Source: Desulfitobacterium_A sp034927245 (GTDB lineage: Bacteria > Bacillota > Desulfitobacteriia > Desulfitobacteriales > Desulfitobacteriaceae). Taken from it: a stretch of 64,000 bases of DNA. The notes beneath the pieces are model-generated. The model saw only the letters and a program-made list of their open reading frames with translations, was not told the origin of the DNA and searched no databases. The first letter of the stretch is position 1. Each line of letters starts with the position of its first letter. A program made the translations under genes and the position numbers. Below are positions 53,575 through 61,762 of this stretch, piece by piece. The DNA lies in assembly GCF_034927245.1 (NCBI RefSeq), contig NZ_JAYFQK010000040.1:9031-73030 (forward strand). Direction: 5' to 3'.

Positions 53575-53591
53575 TCTGACCAATATTGACC
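53575..53591 (+). promoter_or_regulatory. CtsR-like operator overlapping the cbpA -35
   Basis: TCTGACCAATATTGACC contains two TGACC units spaced as in the CtsR heptad repeat (reverse form TTTGACC-N3-TTTGACC), with one mismatch in each heptad. Its second half is the -35 hexamer of the promoter, the position expected for repression of a clp operon. Confidence 0.6.
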
Positions 53592-53614
53592 TTTACACTT
53601 TTGAAGACTATAAT
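53586..53614 (+). promoter_or_regulatory. sigma-A promoter of cbpA-clpB
   Basis: TTGACC, 17-base spacer, TATAAT. Start expected near 53621, about 35 bases before the ATG. Confidence 0.82.
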
Positions 53615-53654
53615 GTGCTTAAAGTAATACGTAATAAAAGAAGGGGGGAGACGA

Positions 53655-54638
53655 ATGGATTTCAAAGATTATTATTCCATACTCGGGGTTCCCAAAGATG
53701 CTGATGATAAAACGATCAAAAAGGCATACCAGAAGCTGGCAAAAAAATACCATCCAGATGTCAACCCTGGTAATAAAGAAGCTGAAGAAAAGTTTAAGGA
53801 AGTCACCGAGGCCTATGAAGCAATCGGTGATCCGGAAAAAAGACGGAAATATGAAGAAGTTCGTCAAAATTATGAAGCTTGGCAAAATAGCGGTGGTCGA
53901 GGAAATTATGACTGGAGCCGTTGGCAGGCACAGCCTGGCCAAGGAAGTTATACCCGCACAATGAGTCCCGAAGAATTTGCCGAAATGTTTGGTGATTTTG
54001 GCTTGAACGAGAATTTTAATTCCGGCGGAGGGTTTTCTGATTTCTTTTCAACCCTTTTTGGAATGGGTGATAGAGGACAGGGTACGCGATATGGACGCCA
54101 TACATCCTATACCCAACCACAAGCGGGACAGGATCGGGAACTGGATATCAGTGTATCCTTGGAGGAAGCCTATCTGGGGACAACACGGGTTCTCGAGATC
54201 GGCGGAAAACGGATTGAGGCTAAAATTCCCAAGGGAGTACGCACAGGTTCAAAAGTACGTCTTGCCGGACAGGGAAACCCCGGCTTGGGAGGCGGAGCGA
54301 ATGGAGATTTTTATTTGGTTATAACCGTCAAACCCCATTCCGCTTATTCAAGAGAAGGTGATGATCTGACAACAGAGGGGTCGATCAGCTTTTATCGGGC
54401 TATTTTCGGCGGTGAAATGCAGGTTAAGACATTAAATGGGGAAGTTACGTTAAAAATCCCTCCACACACCCAAGGAAATACAAGATTCCGGCTTAAAGGC
54501 AAAGGAATGCCTCACTTGGAAAATTCTAAGCACTACGGAGATCTTTATGTCAATGCCCGTTTGATCCTTCCGGATGATCTAAGCAAAAAAGAAATAGATG
54601 AACTGAGAGAAATAGCGCATCGCTATCATCACCTATAA
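53655..54638 (+). CDS. DnaJ-class co-chaperone (CbpA type)
   Basis: A 327-residue J-domain protein. The J domain covers about 1-70, with the HPD motif in KYHPDVNPG (33-35). A Gly/aromatic-rich linker (about 75-150) and two C-terminal substrate-binding beta domains follow (LDISVSLEEAYLGTTRVLEI, VRLAGQGNPG, GNTRFRLKGKGMP). There is no CxxCxGxG zinc region, so it is the CbpA/type II form and not DnaJ itself. It stimulates DnaK ATPase and delivers clients. It is followed at 42 bases by clpB, its partner in disaggregation. Confidence 0.92.
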   Translation: MDFKDYYSILGVPKDADDKTIKKAYQKLAKKYHPDVNPGNKEAEEKFKEVTEAYEAIGDPEKRRKYEEVRQNYEAWQNSGGRGNYDWSRWQAQPGQGSYTRTMSPEEFAEMFGDFGLNENFNSGGGFSDFFSTLFGMGDRGQGTRYGRHTSYTQPQAGQDRELDISVSLEEAYLGTTRVLEIGGKRIEAKIPKGVRTGSKVRLAGQGNPGLGGGANGDFYLVITVKPHSAYSREGDDLTTEGSISFYRAIFGGEMQVKTLNGEVTLKIPPHTQGNTRFRLKGKGMPHLENSKHYGDLYVNARLILPDDLSKKEIDELREIAHRYHHL

Positions 54639-54680
54639 ACATGATCAAAAACTTAAACAACGAAAGGTTGTGAATATATT

Positions 54681-57269
54681 ATGGCTTTTGATACAAACCG
54701 TTTTACGCAGAAATCGCAAGAAGCGATTATTAACGCCCAAAATATAGCAGAACATAATGGTAATAGTGAAGTTGAGCCCGAACATCTAATGCTTGCTTTA
54801 TTAGAGCAAGATGACGGGGTTGTTCCTCAGGTTCTAATGAAGCTCAATCTTGCTGTCGGATCCTTAGTGCAAAAAACGCGTGAATCAATTAACCGTTTTC
54901 CACGGATCAGCGGAGGAAATGTACAACTTACCATATCCTCACGTTTAAGAACTGTGCTTGTATCCGCTCACGATGAAATGGACGACTTTAACGATGAATA
55001 TGTGAGTACCGAACATCTTTTATTAGCGCTTCTCAGCAAAGCGGGGGGAGAGGTTGAAAGAATTTTTAAGCAGGCCGGACTTACACGTGAAAAACTTCTT
55101 CAAGCATTGCGTGAAGTAAGAGGAACTCAGCGAGTGACAAGTCAGAGTCCGGAAGGCACTTATCAGGCATTGGAGCAGTATGGCCGTGATCTTGTCGAAC
55201 AAGCACGCAGAGGTAAGCTTGATCCTGTTATTGGACGGGATGAAGAAATTCGACGTGTGATTCAGATCATCTCACGCCGGACGAAAAATAATCCCGTGTT
55301 GATCGGTGAGCCGGGTGTCGGAAAAACTGCCATTGTTGAGGGCCTAGCTCAACGGATCGTACGCGGCGATGTCCCTGAATCGGTGAAGGATAAGAAACTC
55401 ATTGCCTTGGACATGGGCTCATTAATCGCCGGAGCAAAATACCGCGGTGAATTTGAAGAACGTCTGAAAGCAGTACTCAAAGAAATCCAGAATCGTGAGG
55501 ATGTTATACTCTTTATTGATGAATTGCATACGGTGGTTGGTGCAGGTGCAGCTGAAGGAGCGATGGATGCCAGCAATATGCTCAAACCAATGCTGGCCCG
55601 CGGTGAACTTCGCTTGGTCGGCGCAACAACTCTTGACGAATATCGAAAGTATATCGAAAAGGATGCAGCCCTCGAACGCCGCTTCCAGCCCGTTATTGTT
55701 GAAGCCCCAAGTGTTGAAGATACGATTTCCATTCTTCGTGGCTTGAAGGAGCGTTACGAAAGACACCATGGAGTACGCATCACCGATGGTGCAGTTATTG
55801 CGGCTGCGACGCTTTCAGATCGCTATATCAGTGATCGTTTTCTCCCTGATAAGGCCATTGATTTGATTGATGAGGCTGCAGCGCGTTTGCGTATGGAGAT
55901 AACGAGTGATCCTTTTGAACTCGATCAAATTAAGAGGCGGATTCTCCAATTAGAGATTGAGCGTGAAGCGCTGAAAAAGGAAAAGGATGAAGCGAGTAAA
56001 GAACGCCTCGATAAAATAGAGGAAGAGCTTGCCAATCACAAAGAACAAAAGAGCGCTCTTGAAGCTCAGCTTCAAGGAGAACGGGAAATCTTGGCCAAAA
56101 TCAAACAGCATAAGGATGAACTTGATCAAGCCCGGAACAAAATGGAACAAGCCCAGCAGGTCTATGATTACAATAAGGCCGCTGAGCTCCAATATGGTAT
56201 TATCCCACGTTTGGAAAAAGAACTGAAAGAACTGGATGATCAATTAGTCGGGCGTAAAGATTCCCTGCTTAAACAGGAAGTTGATGAACAAGATATCGCT
56301 GAAGTTGTGTCAAAATGGACGCATGTTCCGGTTACGCGGCTTCTTGAAGGTGAAGTAGCGAAGCTCGTCCATATGGAAGACAGACTACATCAACGTGTCG
56401 TCGGGCAAGACGAGGCTGTCATTGCTGTTTCAGACGCTGTAAGGCGTGCACGGGCAGGTTTGCAAGATCCTAATCGTCCTTTGGGTTCTTTTCTATTCCT
56501 TGGGCCTACCGGAGTGGGCAAAACAGAACTGGCAAAAGCCTTAGCGGAATTTCTTTTCGATGACGAACAAGCTATGATTCGAATTGATATGTCCGAGTAT
56601 ATGGAAAAACATACAGTTTCGCGACTGATTGGGGCTCCTCCCGGATATGTCGGTTATGAAGAGGGAGGGCAGCTAACCGAAGCTGTTCGCCGCAAACCCT
56701 ATAGTGTTGTATTGTTTGATGAAATCGAAAAGGCTCATCGTGATGTATTTAATATTCTCCTTCAACTCCTCGATGATGGTCGTTTAACAGATGGTCAAGG
56801 GCGGGTGGTCAATTTTAAGAATACGGTTGTGATCCTAACCAGTAATATTGCCAGCCCTGCCATTCAGGAAATGAACCGTTCAACTGCTTCTCAAGAAGAA
56901 ATCCGACTCCGAGTTACCGAAGAGCTGAAGAACTATTTCCGGCCGGAGTTTTTGAACCGTCTTGATGATATCATTGTTTTCCATCCGCTTGGTCAAGAGC
57001 ATATCAGCAAGATTGTAGATATACAACTTCAGCAGCTTTACAACCGGCTTGCTGAACGTAAGTTAACGCTTGAACTGAGTGATGGCGCTCGCCGTCAAAT
57101 TGCTCAAGAAGGCTATGATCCGGTTTATGGTGCGCGCCCCCTTAAACGTGTGATACAGCAACGCATTCAAAACCCCTTAGCCATAAAACTTTTACAAGGA
57201 GAATTTAAGGAAGGGCAGCATATCCTAGTGGGTTTGAACACAGAAGGTGATTTTACTTTTAACGCATAG
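54681..57269 (+). CDS. clpB: ATP-dependent chaperone ClpB
   Basis: An 862-residue disaggregase. The N domain covers about 1-145. AAA1 has Walker A GEPGVGKT (about 210), Walker B VILFIDELHTVVGAGAAEG and the arginine-finger region ALERRFQPVIVE. A coiled-coil M domain covers about 400-525 (many Lys/Glu/Gln heptads). AAA2 has Walker A LGPTGVGKTELAKAL (about 609) and Walker B VVLFDEIEKAH. It extracts proteins from aggregates with DnaK. Length and the M domain separate it from ClpC. It is in an operon with cbpA under a CtsR-like site. Confidence 0.96.
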   Translation: MAFDTNRFTQKSQEAIINAQNIAEHNGNSEVEPEHLMLALLEQDDGVVPQVLMKLNLAVGSLVQKTRESINRFPRISGGNVQLTISSRLRTVLVSAHDEMDDFNDEYVSTEHLLLALLSKAGGEVERIFKQAGLTREKLLQALREVRGTQRVTSQSPEGTYQALEQYGRDLVEQARRGKLDPVIGRDEEIRRVIQIISRRTKNNPVLIGEPGVGKTAIVEGLAQRIVRGDVPESVKDKKLIALDMGSLIAGAKYRGEFEERLKAVLKEIQNREDVILFIDELHTVVGAGAAEGAMDASNMLKPMLARGELRLVGATTLDEYRKYIEKDAALERRFQPVIVEAPSVEDTISILRGLKERYERHHGVRITDGAVIAAATLSDRYISDRFLPDKAIDLIDEAAARLRMEITSDPFELDQIKRRILQLEIEREALKKEKDEASKERLDKIEEELANHKEQKSALEAQLQGEREILAKIKQHKDELDQARNKMEQAQQVYDYNKAAELQYGIIPRLEKELKELDDQLVGRKDSLLKQEVDEQDIAEVVSKWTHVPVTRLLEGEVAKLVHMEDRLHQRVVGQDEAVIAVSDAVRRARAGLQDPNRPLGSFLFLGPTGVGKTELAKALAEFLFDDEQAMIRIDMSEYMEKHTVSRLIGAPPGYVGYEEGGQLTEAVRRKPYSVVLFDEIEKAHRDVFNILLQLLDDGRLTDGQGRVVNFKNTVVILTSNIASPAIQEMNRSTASQEEIRLRVTEELKNYFRPEFLNRLDDIIVFHPLGQEHISKIVDIQLQQLYNRLAERKLTLELSDGARRQIAQEGYDPVYGARPLKRVIQQRIQNPLAIKLLQGEFKEGQHILVGLNTEGDFTFNA

Positions 57270-57366
57270 AGATTAACTTGCGGTCCTGAGTGTATGAGTT
57301 TAAACTAATACTTGAAGATCTTTCCTAGTGAATATACGTTATTTATTTAAATGAAGGATGTGGCCT

Positions 57367-57540
57367 ATGCAGAAAGATAAATTTGAAATGTTTCTTTTCA
57401 TTCTTGTCATTGTTTTTATCTTTTTCTCGAGTCAGCTTGATCCTAAAATTACTTTGATCATTACAGGAATCTTATTGGCCATCATCTTTATTTATCGGGC
57501 ACGCAAGGATAAGGATAAGGATAAGAATAAAAACAAATAA
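57367..57540 (+). CDS. small membrane protein, 57 aa
   Basis: MQKDKFEMF, then two hydrophobic stretches split by SSQLDPK, ending in a very basic, Lys/Asp-repetitive tail (KDKDKDKNKNK). Unknown function. ATG 57367 has GAAGGATG 9 bases upstream; ATG 57358 is too close to it. The terminator overlaps its stop codon. Confidence 0.6.
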   Translation: MQKDKFEMFLFILVIVFIFFSSQLDPKITLIITGILLAIIFIYRARKDKDKDKNKNK

Positions 57541-57571
57541 GGCTTGGCAAATCTTTGCCAAGCCTTATTTC
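57536..57571 (+). terminator. terminator (perfect 16-bp stem)
   Basis: AATAAGGCTTGGCAAA pairs perfectly with TTTGCCAAGCCTTATT, with a two-base gap before loop fraying. It begins within the stop codon of the 57-aa gene. The U run is short (TATTT). Confidence 0.85.
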
Positions 57572-57596
57572 CGGTTAAGGAAAGGGGAGAGTAACC

Positions 57597-57959
57597 GTGT
57601 GGACTTATTTAATCAGTGTCAATAGCGATATTGAAGCAGACGTAATCATTGGGCTTCTTGAAGAAGCCAACATACCGACAGAGAAAAAAGATCCAGGCGG
57701 CTTAAAAGCTTCATACGGAATTATCAATGGAATTGAAGTATGGGTGCCAAGTGAATTGTTAGAACAGGCTCAAGAATTATTGGCAACTTCAACCCCTTTT
57801 CTTGACGAATCTCAAAACCAACCAAATTCTTTAGAAGTAGAATCAAACCAGCCCATTTCTAACGGTTTTCCTAAACCTATTTTGGTCAGTTTTATTCTCA
57901 TCTTATTTGTCCTTTTATATTGGCTGTTCACAGGTATAGCTTCTTATTATCGTGATTAG
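57597..57959 (+). CDS. DUF2007-like domain protein with C-terminal membrane helix
   Basis: A 120-residue protein. The N-terminal about 65 residues (WTYLISVNSDIEADVIIGLL...GIEVWVPSELLEQAQELLA) match the DUF2007 putative signal-transducing domain. A polar linker and one membrane helix at about 96-114 follow. GTG 57597 follows GGGGAGAG. Function unknown. Confidence 0.65.
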   Translation: MWTYLISVNSDIEADVIIGLLEEANIPTEKKDPGGLKASYGIINGIEVWVPSELLEQAQELLATSTPFLDESQNQPNSLEVESNQPISNGFPKPILVSFILILFVLLYWLFTGIASYYRD

Positions 57960-58096
57960 AGTTCAAACGTCTGCCGAGGGATTTCAAATTGAGCAGAAGC
58001 TTTTTGATCTGTATAGTTCCTAATTTCATGTATAAACAGTACCCTATTTACACATCCTGTATATGAAGTTAAACTCCAGAAAAGGGGGATAGATTG

Positions 58097-58309
58097 ATGA
58101 TGCAATATAATGAAACAGAGACAAAAGCGATTTTAGATGAAGGTATGGTAACAAGAAGTTTAATCGAAACCGAAGTATCAATGAAAAAATGTCAGCTTTA
58201 TAATGAAATGGCAACCGATCCCGCTGTTAAATCCTTCTTTAAAGATCAAGCAAAAGGTCTGGAAAATGTACTAGGTTTCTTTAAAAGCGGATTAGGAAAT
58301 TTGAGATAA
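58097..58309 (+). CDS. CotF-like spore coat half-protein, N-terminal type
   Basis: A 70-residue helical protein (ETKAILDEGMVTRSLIETEV...FKDQAKGLENVLGFFKSG) resembling the first half of CotF-type ferritin-like coat proteins. ATG 58097 follows AAAGGGGGATAG; ATG 58100 is also possible. The second half is encoded by the next gene, 16 bases on. Confidence 0.65.
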   Translation: MMQYNETETKAILDEGMVTRSLIETEVSMKKCQLYNEMATDPAVKSFFKDQAKGLENVLGFFKSGLGNLR

Positions 58310-58325
58310 GGGAAGGAGAGAGGGC

Positions 58326-58523
58326 ATGAATATGTTTACCGATTTGGATATGCTTTATGATTATGAAAAAGACGTTGCCAGTGCGGCGACAGGTTATATG
58401 ACCTTTGCGACACGGGCGCACCATAATGAACTGCGTGATCGCTATTTGCGTTTGGCGAATGAGGCAACAGATGCTCACTCCAAAGTCAGTAAATTAATTA
58501 CCAAAGCCGGAGGCATCGCCTAA
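58326..58523 (+). CDS. CotF-like spore coat half-protein, C-terminal type
   Basis: A 65-residue helical protein (DLDMLYDYEKDVASAATGYM...LANEATDAHSKVSKLI) with the same pattern as the second half of the fused CotF-like protein at 27345-27821 (xDML..EK......T). ATG 58326 follows GGAAGGAGAG. It probably pairs with the preceding product to rebuild a four-helix bundle. Confidence 0.65.
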   Translation: MNMFTDLDMLYDYEKDVASAATGYMTFATRAHHNELRDRYLRLANEATDAHSKVSKLITKAGGIA

Positions 58524-58549
58524 TTAAATCTTACGTTATTGGATAAGCG

Positions 58550-58589
58550 AAAAAACGGGGAATAATTTATGAATATTCTCCGTTTTTTT
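58550..58589. terminator. bidirectional terminator
   Basis: AAAAAACGGGGAATA pairs with TATTCTCCGTTTTTT (one G-U pair); T7 follows on the plus strand and A6 gives a T run on the other. It lies between the CotF-like pair and the convergent sigma-factor gene. Confidence 0.9.
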
Positions 58590-58603
58590 GTTGTATAATA
58601 TCG

Positions 58604-58637
58604 TTTAATTATCCTACATATTTAATTATCCTACGTA
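58604..58637. repeat. 17-bp tandem duplication at the sigma-factor 3' end
   Basis: TTTAATTATCCTACATA is followed directly by TTTAATTATCCTACGTA, differing at one base. The second unit holds the end of the minus-strand sigma-factor gene (Tyr-Val-Gly-stop); the first is a copy just past the stop. Confidence 0.85.
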
Positions 58638-59249
58638 TTTTTGACGAGTACGGTAGGCTATTGTTTTACGGCGTATTCTTTGGATAGCATTATCTAAGGA
58701 TTTTGGACTTACATCTAAATACTTTATCACTTCTCGTTGTTTCATACCGGCGATAAAATGATAGCGAAATACAGATAATTCTAAATCCGAAAGTTCACTT
58801 ATTAAGTCTCGAATGATGGATCGTGCCTCATCTGCAGCGATGATCTGCGACTCCGGATCTTCAACCTGCGAAATAATATTTAGGAAGCTCTCATCTTGGT
58901 CATCGCCTAAGGTATTATTCAGGGAGAAAGCCTGATTTAATTTAAGGTGCTTTTGTCTGTTATAAGCCCTTAAGCTATCAATGAGCTTGCGTTTAATGAC
59001 CATACGTACAAAATGCAAGAAGGGAATTTCCGTATCAAAATCATAGGACATAATTGCCTTGTAGATAGCGATACGGCCTTCCTGAATTAAATCCTCATAA
59101 TCTGCACGCGGTAAAAAATATTTACAAGCTATTTTTCGAATTTCAGGCTCATAATTCCGAATGAGCTGATTCATTGCAATTGAATTTCCGGAGCGTGCGT
59201 CTTCAATCATTTGCTTGTCCTCAATAAGGGATTCTGTAACTGAAATCAC
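58626..59249 (-). CDS. SigH-like RNA polymerase sigma factor
   Basis: About 207 residues resembling sigma-H (Spo0H): region 2 with NYEPEIRKIACKYFLPRADYEDLIQEGRIAIYKAI and FLHFVRMVIKRKLIDSLRAYNRQKH, and region 4 with DLELSVFRYHFIAGMKQREV and YLDVSPKSLDNAIQRIRRK. I place the start at GTG 59249, 9 bases after AAGGAG, because the ATG at 59258 abuts that site with no spacing. True sigH usually sits near the secE-nusG-ribosomal region; this location downstream of ribH suggests either the single copy relocated or a paralogue. Likely role in sporulation or stationary phase. Confidence 0.85.
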   Translation of the reverse strand: MISVTESLIEDKQMIEDARSGNSIAMNQLIRNYEPEIRKIACKYFLPRADYEDLIQEGRIAIYKAIMSYDFDTEIPFLHFVRMVIKRKLIDSLRAYNRQKHLKLNQAFSLNNTLGDDQDESFLNIISQVEDPESQIIAADEARSIIRDLISELSDLELSVFRYHFIAGMKQREVIKYLDVSPKSLDNAIQRIRRKTIAYRTRQKYVG

Positions 59250-59268
59250 AGCGCTCATCTCCTTGACT

Positions 59269-59326
59269 AAAAAATACCTTACCTAAAGAGTCTAAAAAAT
59301 AAGTTCTCTTTTGGCAAGGTATTTTT
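59269..59326 (-). terminator. long hairpin terminator between ribH and the SigH-like gene
   Basis: On the minus strand AAAAATACCTTGCCAAAAGAG pairs with CTCTTTAGGTAAGGTATTTTT through about 19 pairs, followed by more T. It ends just 10 bases before the ribosome-binding site of the sigma-factor gene, so it isolates that gene from the rib operon or governs read-through. Confidence 0.8.
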
Positions 59327-59372
59327 AATTGGAGATTAAGCCTGATGATGGTTTTCTTTCCTTAAGTTTCCC

Positions 59373-59834
59373 TTAGAACTGTTTCATTAAGTTTGCAGTT
59401 TCAATTGCCGTAACTGCTGCATCATAGCCTTTGTTGCCGCCCTTGGTGCCCGCTCTTTCAATGGCTTGGTCAATAGAGTCGGTTGTCAGTACACCGAAGA
59501 TGACCGGAATACGAGTTGCCAAACCAACGTTGGCAACTCCTTTACTGACTTCAGAGCTTACATACTCAAAATGAGGAGTTGCTCCGCGAATTACGGCTCC
59601 CAGGCAAATTACCGCATCGTAACGTTTGCTTTCCGCTAGCTTCTGAGCTACTAAGGGAATTTCGAAGGCTCCCGGTACCCATACAAGTTCAATATCTTCT
59701 TCTGAAGCACCGTGTCGAGTTAAGGCATCTAAGGCTCCGCTGACAAGTTTACCGGTAATAAACTCATTAAACCTTGCGACAACAATTCCAAATTTTAATC
59801 CATTGGCGATCAAATTTCCTTCATACGTTTTCAT
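59373..59834 (-). CDS. ribH: 6,7-dimethyl-8-ribityllumazine synthase
   Basis: A 153-residue lumazine synthase condensing the ribityl-pyrimidine with dihydroxybutanone phosphate. The active-site segments are VVARFNEFITGKLVSGALDAL, WVPGAFEIPLVAQKLA and CLGAVIRGATPHFEYV (general-base His in PHFE). It normally assembles into icosahedral cages. Last gene of the riboflavin operon. Confidence 0.96.
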   Translation of the reverse strand: MKTYEGNLIANGLKFGIVVARFNEFITGKLVSGALDALTRHGASEEDIELVWVPGAFEIPLVAQKLAESKRYDAVICLGAVIRGATPHFEYVSSEVSKGVANVGLATRIPVIFGVLTTDSIDQAIERAGTKGGNKGYDAAVTAIETANLMKQF

Positions 59835-59868
59835 GTTTTATCATCCTTTCATATACATTGGTTTAGCA

Positions 59869-61071
59869 TTAACGAACCTCATGCAACATATGGCCCATCT
59901 TTGATTTTTTGGTCGTCATATAGCGTATGTTTTCGGGTTTAACCGGCATTTCGATGGGTACACGGTCAACGACTTCCAAACCATATCCTTCAAGCCCAAC
60001 AATTTTTCGTGGATTATTTGTGAGCAGTCGGACCTCTTGAATGCCTAGGTCGGCAAGAATCTGGGCACCAACCCCATAATCCCGAAGATCAGCGGGAAAA
60101 CCGAGCGCCAGATTTGCTTCAACAGTATCCTTACCTTCTTCTTGAAGCTTATAAGCACGCAATTTATTTAGGAGACCAATTCCACGGCCTTCCTGACGCA
60201 TATAAAGAAAGACTCCTCTGCCTTCTTTTTCAATGGCTTCCATAGCTGCCGCAAGTTGATCTCCACAGTCGCAGCGACGCGAATGGAAGACATCGCCGGT
60301 TAAACATTCCGAGTGGACCCGAACCAAAACAGGTTTTCCGTCGTCAACTTTACCTTTGACTAAAGCGATATGCTCCTGACCATCTAATAAACTGCGATAG
60401 CCTACGGCTTCAAAATCTCCAAAATCAGTCGGAAGGCGGACGCTTTGAACACGTTCAATCAGGAGTTCGGTTCTTCGGCGATAACGAATCAAATCCTCAA
60501 TCGTAATGATTTTTAAACCGTGTTTTTCAGCAAACTCTAATAATTGAGGTACTCTGGCCATTGTTCCGTCGTCATTTAAAATCTCGCAAATAACGCCTGC
60601 AGGTTCTAAACCTGCGAGACGGGCAAGGTCCACCGCCCCTTCCGTATGACCTGCACGTACCAGAACACCTCCATCGCGCGCCCGCAAAGGGAAGATATGC
60701 CCCGGTTGATGAAGATCTTCAGGCTTGCTCTTGGAATTTGCTAAAACGGCTACAGTTGCGGCACGTTCAAAGGCAGAAATTCCGGTTGTACTTTCGGCAC
60801 TGTCAACGCTGATGGTAAATGCTGTTCCTTTGGGATCAGAATTATGCGTAACCATCTGATCCAGATTCAATTCACTGAGCCGTTCGCCTGTCATAGGAAC
60901 GCAGACCAGACCGCGGGCGTTGGTAACCATAAAATTGATCGCTTCCGGTGTAACCTTCTCGGCAGCCATGAGTAAATCGCCTTCATTTTCTCGATCCTCA
61001 TCATCAACAACGATTATCATATGACCTTGACGAATCTCCTCAATTGCTTCCTCAATTGTATTGAACTCCAT
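59869..61071 (-). CDS. ribBA: bifunctional DHBP synthase / GTP cyclohydrolase II
   Basis: A 400-residue fusion. The DHBP synthase half (about 1-200) has VVDDEDRENEGDL, the substrate-binding GHTEGAVDLARLAGL and a final EICEILNDDGTMAR-type segment. The cyclohydrolase half (about 205-400) has the zinc Cys set in CLTGDVFHSRRCDCG and YMRQEGRGIGL. Both active sites look intact. ATG 61071 has AAGGAGTG upstream; the GTG at 61080 is part of that site. Confidence 0.96.
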   Translation of the reverse strand: MEFNTIEEAIEEIRQGHMIIVVDDEDRENEGDLLMAAEKVTPEAINFMVTNARGLVCVPMTGERLSELNLDQMVTHNSDPKGTAFTISVDSAESTTGISAFERAATVAVLANSKSKPEDLHQPGHIFPLRARDGGVLVRAGHTEGAVDLARLAGLEPAGVICEILNDDGTMARVPQLLEFAEKHGLKIITIEDLIRYRRRTELLIERVQSVRLPTDFGDFEAVGYRSLLDGQEHIALVKGKVDDGKPVLVRVHSECLTGDVFHSRRCDCGDQLAAAMEAIEKEGRGVFLYMRQEGRGIGLLNKLRAYKLQEEGKDTVEANLALGFPADLRDYGVGAQILADLGIQEVRLLTNNPRKIVGLEGYGLEVVDRVPIEMPVKPENIRYMTTKKSKMGHMLHEVR

Positions 61072-61097
61072 AATAATCACTCCTTCGCGTGTTTCTT

Positions 61098-61748
61098 TTA
61101 TAGAAAGCCATGTTGAGCTAGAAACTCCATTGAAATATTAGAATGTTTTTCTGATTCAGGTATATTACCTAAAAATCTAGCGACATATTTACCGATTAAA
61201 TCGGTTTCAAGATTTACGGTCGCCCCAACGCCTTTAAGACCCAAAGTGGTTTCCTGGCGAGTATGGGGTATCAACGAAACGGAAAAGCCTTCTTGCTCCA
61301 CATTGACAACTGTTAAAGAGATTCCGTCAATCGAAATCGATCCTTTAGGTAAAATATAATGGAGCAAAGCAGGAGAAGCTTTTATCTCAAAAACCTCGGC
61401 AATTCCAGTCTTTGTTATTTTATCAATCGTTCCGGTTCCATCAACATGTCCGCTGACTAAGTGGCCTCCCAGACGCGTTGAGAGCTGCAGAGCGCGTTCG
61501 AGGTTGACGCGGCTTCCTCGTACCAATTCGGCTAAATTGGTTTTCTGTAGGGTTTCCGCCATTACATCGACTGTAAAACGAGTATCCTGGAGTTTAACAA
61601 CGGTTAGACAAATACCGTTAACTGCTATGCTGTCTCCAATTTGGGTACCTTCTAAGACTTTACGGGCTTCAATTGTCAAAAAAGCAGAATTAGTGAGGAT
61701 CTGCAGGTCGGAAACTGTCCCTAATTCTTCAATAATTCCGGTAAACAT
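61098..61748 (-). CDS. ribE: riboflavin synthase alpha chain
   Basis: A 216-residue protein with two homologous lumazine-binding repeats (start MFTGIIEELGTV; VNGICLTVVKL and the second-repeat equivalent IDGISLTVVNVEQEGF; GHVDGTG). It dismutates two lumazine molecules into riboflavin. ATG follows GGAGGTGGAG. Order ribD-ribE-ribBA-ribH as in Bacillus. Confidence 0.96.
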   Translation of the reverse strand: MFTGIIEELGTVSDLQILTNSAFLTIEARKVLEGTQIGDSIAVNGICLTVVKLQDTRFTVDVMAETLQKTNLAELVRGSRVNLERALQLSTRLGGHLVSGHVDGTGTIDKITKTGIAEVFEIKASPALLHYILPKGSISIDGISLTVVNVEQEGFSVSLIPHTRQETTLGLKGVGATVNLETDLIGKYVARFLGNIPESEKHSNISMEFLAQHGFL

Positions 61749-61762
61749 AAAACTCCACCTCC

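Noticed and set aside
55349..55769. 127-aa and 115-aa minus-strand ORFs opposite clpB
   Set aside because: Two mutually overlapping frames antisense to conserved AAA1 sequence, typical shadows.
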